Origin: Pseudoalteromonas luteoviolacea H33-S
Lineage (GTDB): Bacteria > Pseudomonadota > Gammaproteobacteria > Enterobacterales > Alteromonadaceae
Assembly (NCBI RefSeq): GCF_001625695.1
Contig: NZ_AUXY01000058.1
Location: 62,001-126,000 of the forward strand
DNA: 64,000 nucleotides
Direction: 5' to 3'
In this document: one piece after another, positions 60,274-64,000 of the stretch
Position numbering within the stretch: position 1 is the stretch's first letter
Layout of the letters: each line of letters begins with the position of its first letter
Notes under the pieces: generated by a model
What the model was told of the DNA's origin: nothing
Seen by the model: only the letters and a program-made list of their open reading frames with translations
The model's database searches: none
Position numbers and translations under genes: made by a program

Positions 60274-60374
60274 TTAGGAATATAGTTCATATTAAAACTC
60301 TAGGAGAGAAACTTATACATGGCATTTTTTGAATAAGGCATAGACTAATGTGTGTTATATTGCTTTTGAAAACG

Positions 60375-60391
60375 TAAACAACGATATTTTG
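60375..60391 (+). repeat. Distal copy of the lipA-end repeat
   Basis: The 17 bases from the TAA match 55629-55645, including the lipA stop codon, with one mismatch (A for C, as in the second unit). The match stops at ttttg, after which the sequences differ. Confidence 0.6.
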
Positions 60392-60410
60392 GATCGTCAG
60401 TAGCCTGTAG

Positions 60411-60431
60411 TTATGTATTTTCAATACATAA
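60411..60431. repeat. Small perfect stem-loop
   Basis: Arms ttatgtatt / aatacataa around ttc, in AT-rich DNA with no T-run. It could be a weak terminator for either convergent unit, or an operator. Confidence 0.35.
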
Positions 60432-60623
60432 ACTGTATTTCTTCAGACAAGATCTGACGTTTCGATAAAATCACCGGCTACGCCAAGATGCTTGGAAAAC
60501 ATCTTCTTAGCTTTCCTTGTGGTAACTTTTTTGCGGCCCCTTTACCTAAACGGTGCGCTATTTTAACCAAATTGAAAAAAGCAAAACTCTTGTCTGGAAT
60601 TCCTACGTTAAGGATGGCCTGCC

Positions 60624-61223
60624 TTAATTTACTGAAGAGGACAACTCTTTCTCTCGCTCAATTAGAGTATCTATCATTGTCATGGCTCCTTTGCTTAAAA
60701 CGTATCGGCTTTGACTAATTCGAAAGGCAAAGCCTCTCTTTTTGATGAACTCAAGTGCATCAATTGGCGTTTTCAATTTTAAAGCTTTAAATATTGCACT
60801 TGTTGTTTCTTCGTCTGCCAACGCTGCAACATCATTACCTGTAATTCCCTGCACAGGTTGGCCCAAGAATTCAAGCGGTTGCCCTCGCTGTGTCATGATT
60901 CGACTAATGAGTGTTAAGATCGCAATGATTTTTAAAGACGTTTCATCAAACACAGCATCTTCACTTTCGCTCTCAGCTATCAATTTAATAGAAAAAAATT
61001 CGCCTTCTTCATCATGAATGAGTTCATACCCCAAATGTCGGTATAGCTGAATGTAATGGTTTTCATGCTGGCGAATTTCAAGATAAATCTTGGACTCCAC
61101 AAATTGCGCTTGTGAGGTCATATATTCCTTTCGATTAATAACACTACCGGTGTAGAAGGCACGATAAATGGTCTGCGACAATTTCTCATCAACCTCTAAA
61201 AATGTATTACGATCCATACTCAT
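60624..61223 (-). CDS. KITE-type condensin subunit, MukE/MksE/JetB-like
   Basis: 199 residues. Two winged-helix-like units are suggested: about 10-75 with YRAFYTGSVINRKEYM and LYRHLGYELIHDEEGEFFSI, and about 95-195 with AILTLISRIMTQRG and RFAFRISQSRYVLSKGAMT-like segments. This matches the pattern of MukE/MksE (tandem winged helix, dimer binding kleisin), though I compare from memory. Its start overlaps the kleisin-like stop by four bases (ATGA), so the proteins are made together. No JetD/MksG-like nuclease gene follows it. Confidence 0.6.
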   Translation of the reverse strand: MSMDRNTFLEVDEKLSQTIYRAFYTGSVINRKEYMTSQAQFVESKIYLEIRQHENHYIQLYRHLGYELIHDEEGEFFSIKLIAESESEDAVFDETSLKIIAILTLISRIMTQRGQPLEFLGQPVQGITGNDVAALADEETTSAIFKALKLKTPIDALEFIKKRGFAFRISQSRYVLSKGAMTMIDTLIEREKELSSSVN

Positions 61224-62638
61224 TTAACTTCCGTCTGTTGATTGCTTAACGAAACCAGATGACGCACCCTGTACTGGAGTTCGTATACATCATCTACCAT
61301 CTTTTGATATTCATTTCTCAACTCCAGCTGATAGTTAGGTGAGTTGATAAGTCTAGACTGTACTTCGAATAGATCTGGCAATTTAAAATCCGGCCATTCC
61401 TGACTTAGCTCTTTATGAGCCAAGGCAAGGAAGTCTTTGTTTAGCGGCCAGTCAAAATTATCAACCCATCGTGCCAAGCGTTGAGAATACTGCAATTTCT
61501 TAGCAGCCTCTTTACTGATGCTTTCGGATAAAAGTACTTTTTCACTGTTTTCAGGGGCATAACTTTGGACACGGGTAGCCAATTCATTGAAAGCGACGTC
61601 TAAAAATGAGGGAGATTTTTCTGTCCTGAACGGAGCTATCCTGCCAAGGGCTGGGCACTGAACTGACACTTCCAATGACTTTAAATCAGACATATCAATG
61701 AATTTGTTACGCAGATCGCCCCCAAGCGTATTTTCAAAGGCAGCAAGAACTACCGAATATGCACGATCGATCGCGCTGTGCTCATGTAATGATTGTTGTG
61801 TTTTTTGCAGGTAGATACTGACCTGATTTGCGACTTGCTTGATTGGTGAAAATAAATCCAAGTACTGTACTTCGTAGCTCAACATCAAATATGCGCGACT
61901 CGTATCGTTTATCGTCTGAAAAAAAGAACGAAAATATCCTAGGGTAAGAAAAATACCATCCCCTTCCTCATAACGTGTATGCTTGTCAAGAAACACCTTC
62001 AACGGATCTATTTCTCTCTGATATAACTTAGCTGCCATGTTATAAGATTCACGCTTCACTTCCAGTTGTGAATAACCCTGAGGATCTGCTATCGCGGATT
62101 TTTCAAATTCAACACCAACATTTTGGAGCTTTGCAATATTTGCTCGGATTTTTCCCAGTAAGTCGCTTACTCGATATACCAAATCGTCCACCCACTCTAG
62201 GTAGTCATCAGTTCCTGGTGTCGTACTCAGCTTGCCGCGCTTAACCTGTCGCATCAAAGACCACAACGGTGTCATGGCTGCATTTAACGATACTTTTGTT
62301 AATGGACGGTACAGACTTACTCGGCATAATCGAAATACCTCAAACACGCTAGTATTGAATAATAACTTCGTTACTCCATCAACATTGCGGCGGTCATTGA
62401 TGATCCGCGACTGTAGCAGATTATCCACATCAAACACTAAACTCACTTCATTTGCCTGTTCATCAGAAAGTTGATCCTTCAACGCTATTACAAATGAGTA
62501 AAAAACAGTCTCCGGGATAGCACCAGCATGATTAATGTCTGCAAATTCGATGGTTTTGAACATCACTTCACGATAACGCAGCAATCGCTGAAGTGTCTCC
62601 AGTGTACTAAACTGTTTATTAGTTATACTGCCTGCCAT
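61220..62638 (-). CDS. Kleisin-like condensin subunit, MukF/MksF/JetA-like
   Basis: 472 residues, mostly helical. There is an N-terminal winged-helix-like region (about 1-130), a middle helical region of about 150-330 and a C-terminal winged-helix region from about 395. Length, neighbours and helix pattern fit MksF/JetA kleisins; no single motif is decisive. It starts directly after the stop of the SMC-like gene and overlaps the KITE gene. In the complex a kleisin bridges the SMC heads. Confidence 0.55.
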   Translation of the reverse strand: MAGSITNKQFSTLETLQRLLRYREVMFKTIEFADINHAGAIPETVFYSFVIALKDQLSDEQANEVSLVFDVDNLLQSRIINDRRNVDGVTKLLFNTSVFEVFRLCRVSLYRPLTKVSLNAAMTPLWSLMRQVKRGKLSTTPGTDDYLEWVDDLVYRVSDLLGKIRANIAKLQNVGVEFEKSAIADPQGYSQLEVKRESYNMAAKLYQREIDPLKVFLDKHTRYEEGDGIFLTLGYFRSFFQTINDTSRAYLMLSYEVQYLDLFSPIKQVANQVSIYLQKTQQSLHEHSAIDRAYSVVLAAFENTLGGDLRNKFIDMSDLKSLEVSVQCPALGRIAPFRTEKSPSFLDVAFNELATRVQSYAPENSEKVLLSESISKEAAKKLQYSQRLARWVDNFDWPLNKDFLALAHKELSQEWPDFKLPDLFEVQSRLINSPNYQLELRNEYQKMVDDVYELQYRVRHLVSLSNQQTEVK

Positions 62639-64000
62639 TTACGCCCCCTCAAAGGCAAGTTGAGTTGAGAGCCTACGGATGAACTCTTGCTCAGGAGAAA
62701 AGCACGTTTTAACCCGTTTTGGATCATAAGGTTCTGCTGTACTCATCTCATCCATGAACAGGTATTGCCCGAATGCATCAATTAGATCCGCACTTTTTCC
62801 ATGAGTAGTCGCACCGATCAGTGTGTGGCCTTTTTCATTGAGAATTCGTGTCAGCGGTGGAATTTGTTCAGCGCTGACGGTGCCCACTTCATCCAGGATA
62901 AGTGGAAACGAAATAGCACTGATATCATCGCATAGCCGCTGGATGAATATTTCTGCAAAGTGCATATTAATCAGGATCTGTGTGGAAGTTGACTGTGCCT
63001 TTTCATCCCACATTTCCCCCGGCTTTTTAGTCATATAGCTGGCTTGTTTGATAATATTTTCCATGCGTAATTTGCCGTCTAAGCTATTTACCGCGTCGGA
63101 ATGTAAAAACTCTTGGAGTCTGGCATACCAGCTTGCGGGCAAAGTTACTGCTGTATTCAAATCATCAAATTCTCGCCAACTAAGCACCAAGTCATCAAAG
63201 GATCCATTGAGCACAACTTTAAGTTTGACTGCCTCTAAGTCATTTATTGTTGCATTAGCCAGTTCCTCATTAATGCGCTGAACTGTCTGTTCTATTTTGA
63301 TCTTTGTTTTGTCTAACCGTTCTAAGCGGTTGCGCAAGTAGCTGTTATGCAGGGCTGTATCTTTTTCTAGTTGGCTTTGTGACTGGTCAAGCGTTTGGAA
63401 TTTTATAGAGAGAGTATCAAAACTCTTGCTAATCGCGGCTTGTGAGCGATTGTTTTCCATGATTCCATGCTCATCTTTTATTATCCCTTTTATACAAAAC
63501 TGCACTAGCTGGGTATAAACGCTTTCTCTGGCGTCTTTGCTTCGTTCTAGCTTTTGACCATAGGTTTGAAGCTCTTCCGGAAGCGGAAGCTGAATGTTTT
63601 CTGGAGAATCTGTGGGCTTTAAAGATACAGTAAGATGCTGTACTCGTGGAAAACGCAAACAGTCGCTCTTGATTCTGTCGTTCAACCGTGAAATTTGTAA
63701 GCATAGCTCAGCACCTGTTTTGCGCTCCAACTCAGCTTTTTCATAGGCTTGTTGTGAGTTTTCTAAATCTTTAAGATTTTTTTCTTCCTCAGCCTCCTTC
63801 ACCACCTTGATTTTATTTAGTTTTTCTAATTCTTCCAGAACTTCTTTTTTTCGTTGAAATGACAATTCAAAGCTTTTTAGCGTGTCCAAATCTGATTTAG
63901 TCAGGGTTATTTCTTTTTCTACTTTAGATACTTCCGATGCGTTATGCAGCGTGGAATTATCGTTAAGGCGTAATAACTCCTTTTCTTCACTGATATGGCT
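62639..64000 (-). CDS. SMC-like ATPase (MukB/MksB/JetC type), 5' part outside the window
   Basis: The last 453 codons are visible; the frame is open to the window edge, and the TTG at 63889 is not a real start. About 180 residues of charged coiled coil precede a C-terminal head domain. A signature-like loop is in EKAQSTSTQILIN and Walker B is FPLILDEVGTV with the catalytic DE, followed by a D-loop-like SAEQIPPL and LIGATTHGKS (H-loop). This head layout belongs to the SMC/MukB superfamily. The MksB or JetC assignment rests on the partners. The ATP-binding N terminus is not seen. Confidence 0.65.
   Translation of the reverse strand, partial: SHISEEKELLRLNDNSTLHNASEVSKVEKEITLTKSDLDTLKSFELSFQRKKEVLEELEKLNKIKVVKEAEEEKNLKDLENSQQAYEKAELERKTGAELCLQISRLNDRIKSDCLRFPRVQHLTVSLKPTDSPENIQLPLPEELQTYGQKLERSKDARESVYTQLVQFCIKGIIKDEHGIMENNRSQAAISKSFDTLSIKFQTLDQSQSQLEKDTALHNSYLRNRLERLDKTKIKIEQTVQRINEELANATINDLEAVKLKVVLNGSFDDLVLSWREFDDLNTAVTLPASWYARLQEFLHSDAVNSLDGKLRMENIIKQASYMTKKPGEMWDEKAQSTSTQILINMHFAEIFIQRLCDDISAISFPLILDEVGTVSAEQIPPLTRILNEKGHTLIGATTHGKSADLIDAFGQYLFMDEMSTAEPYDPKRVKTCFSPEQEFIRRLSTQLAFEGA

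Larger units (their letters stand above)
60274..60623. other. Convergent gap between the membrane-protein gene and the condensin operon
   Basis: About 350 bases. It contains a strong ribosome site with a five-codon frame (60302-60336), the third copy of the 18-bp repeat core (60375-60391) and a stem-loop (60411-60431). A 76-codon frame starting at 60488 overlaps the MksE-like gene and looks spurious. Confidence 0.5.

Noticed and set aside
60488..60718. 76-codon plus-strand frame near the end of the MksE-like gene
   Set aside because: It overlaps the 3' end of the MksE-like gene on the opposite strand, has no clear ribosome site and no family resemblance.
63471..63704. 77-codon minus-strand frame within the SMC-like gene
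   Set aside because: Out-of-frame shadow; the long frame open to the window edge is the real one.
55684..64000. Integrase, transposase or CRISPR-associated genes in the accessory region
   Set aside because: I looked for tyrosine or serine recombinase, DDE transposase and Cas motifs in the reading frames and found none, so a complete mobile element cannot be claimed.

Overview
The window looks like a chromosome segment of a marine gammaproteobacterium of the order Alteromonadales, most likely Pseudoalteromonas or a close relative. This is inferred from low-to-moderate GC, gene order (amgK-murU beside lptD-surA-pdxA-rsmA-apaG-apaH; ybeL beside leuS-lptE-holA-nadD-rsfS-rlmH-mrdA-mrdB-rlpA-dacA-ybeD-lipB-lipA) and protein character. 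No rRNA or 16S-type marker is present, and I recognised no tRNA, CRISPR array, insertion sequence or prophage.

Layout. 1-6.9 kb (minus strand): 3'-truncated YegD-type Hsp70, exported ATP-dependent DNA ligase (LigE type), HAD phosphatase, a small conserved-looking protein, a TonB-dependent receptor with a strong terminator, a gap holding inverted repeats, and SixA. 7-20 kb: M16 peptidase, PAS-GGDEF-EAL protein, an 800-base gap, MmcQ/YjbR protein, a lipoprotein with a collagen-like segment, phosphofructokinase, NhaD antiporter, a DUF368/PopT-type transporter and a DUF3530 protein. 20-29.3 kb: envelope biogenesis, with djlA and murU-amgK on minus facing away from lptD-surA-pdxA-rsmA-apaG-apaH on plus. 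29.4-42.4 kb: chemoreceptor, transketolase, SAM synthetase, HDOD protein, the YgiF/YgiM pair, FKBP isomerase, Lon-related protease and a YbeL zinc-ribbon protein. 42.8-55.6 kb: one long co-directional run from leuS to lipA, linking LPS assembly, NAD synthesis, ribosome factors, cell elongation (PBP2/RodA/RlpA/PBP5) and lipoate synthesis.

The housekeeping order stops at the lipA stop codon and an accessory region follows (55.6 kb to the right edge). It holds (i) a protein resembling Tn7 TnsE without other Tns genes in view, preceded by two abutting 18-bp repeats, a third partial copy of which lies about 4.7 kb away; (ii) a NdpA/YejK nucleoid-associated protein followed by a membrane-anchored protein of unknown function; (iii) on the opposite strand, a tightly coupled operon encoding an SMC-like ATPase (5' part outside the window), a kleisin-like protein and a MukE/MksE/JetB-like protein. 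Chromosome-structure proteins of this kind, next to a mobile-element protein, suggest an island with anti-plasmid or anti-phage function (Wadjet/MksBEF-like). The SMC-kleisin-KITE order is unlike the usual kleisin-KITE-SMC order, and the NdpA plus membrane-protein pair is not a system I can name. These are the best candidates for something undescribed.
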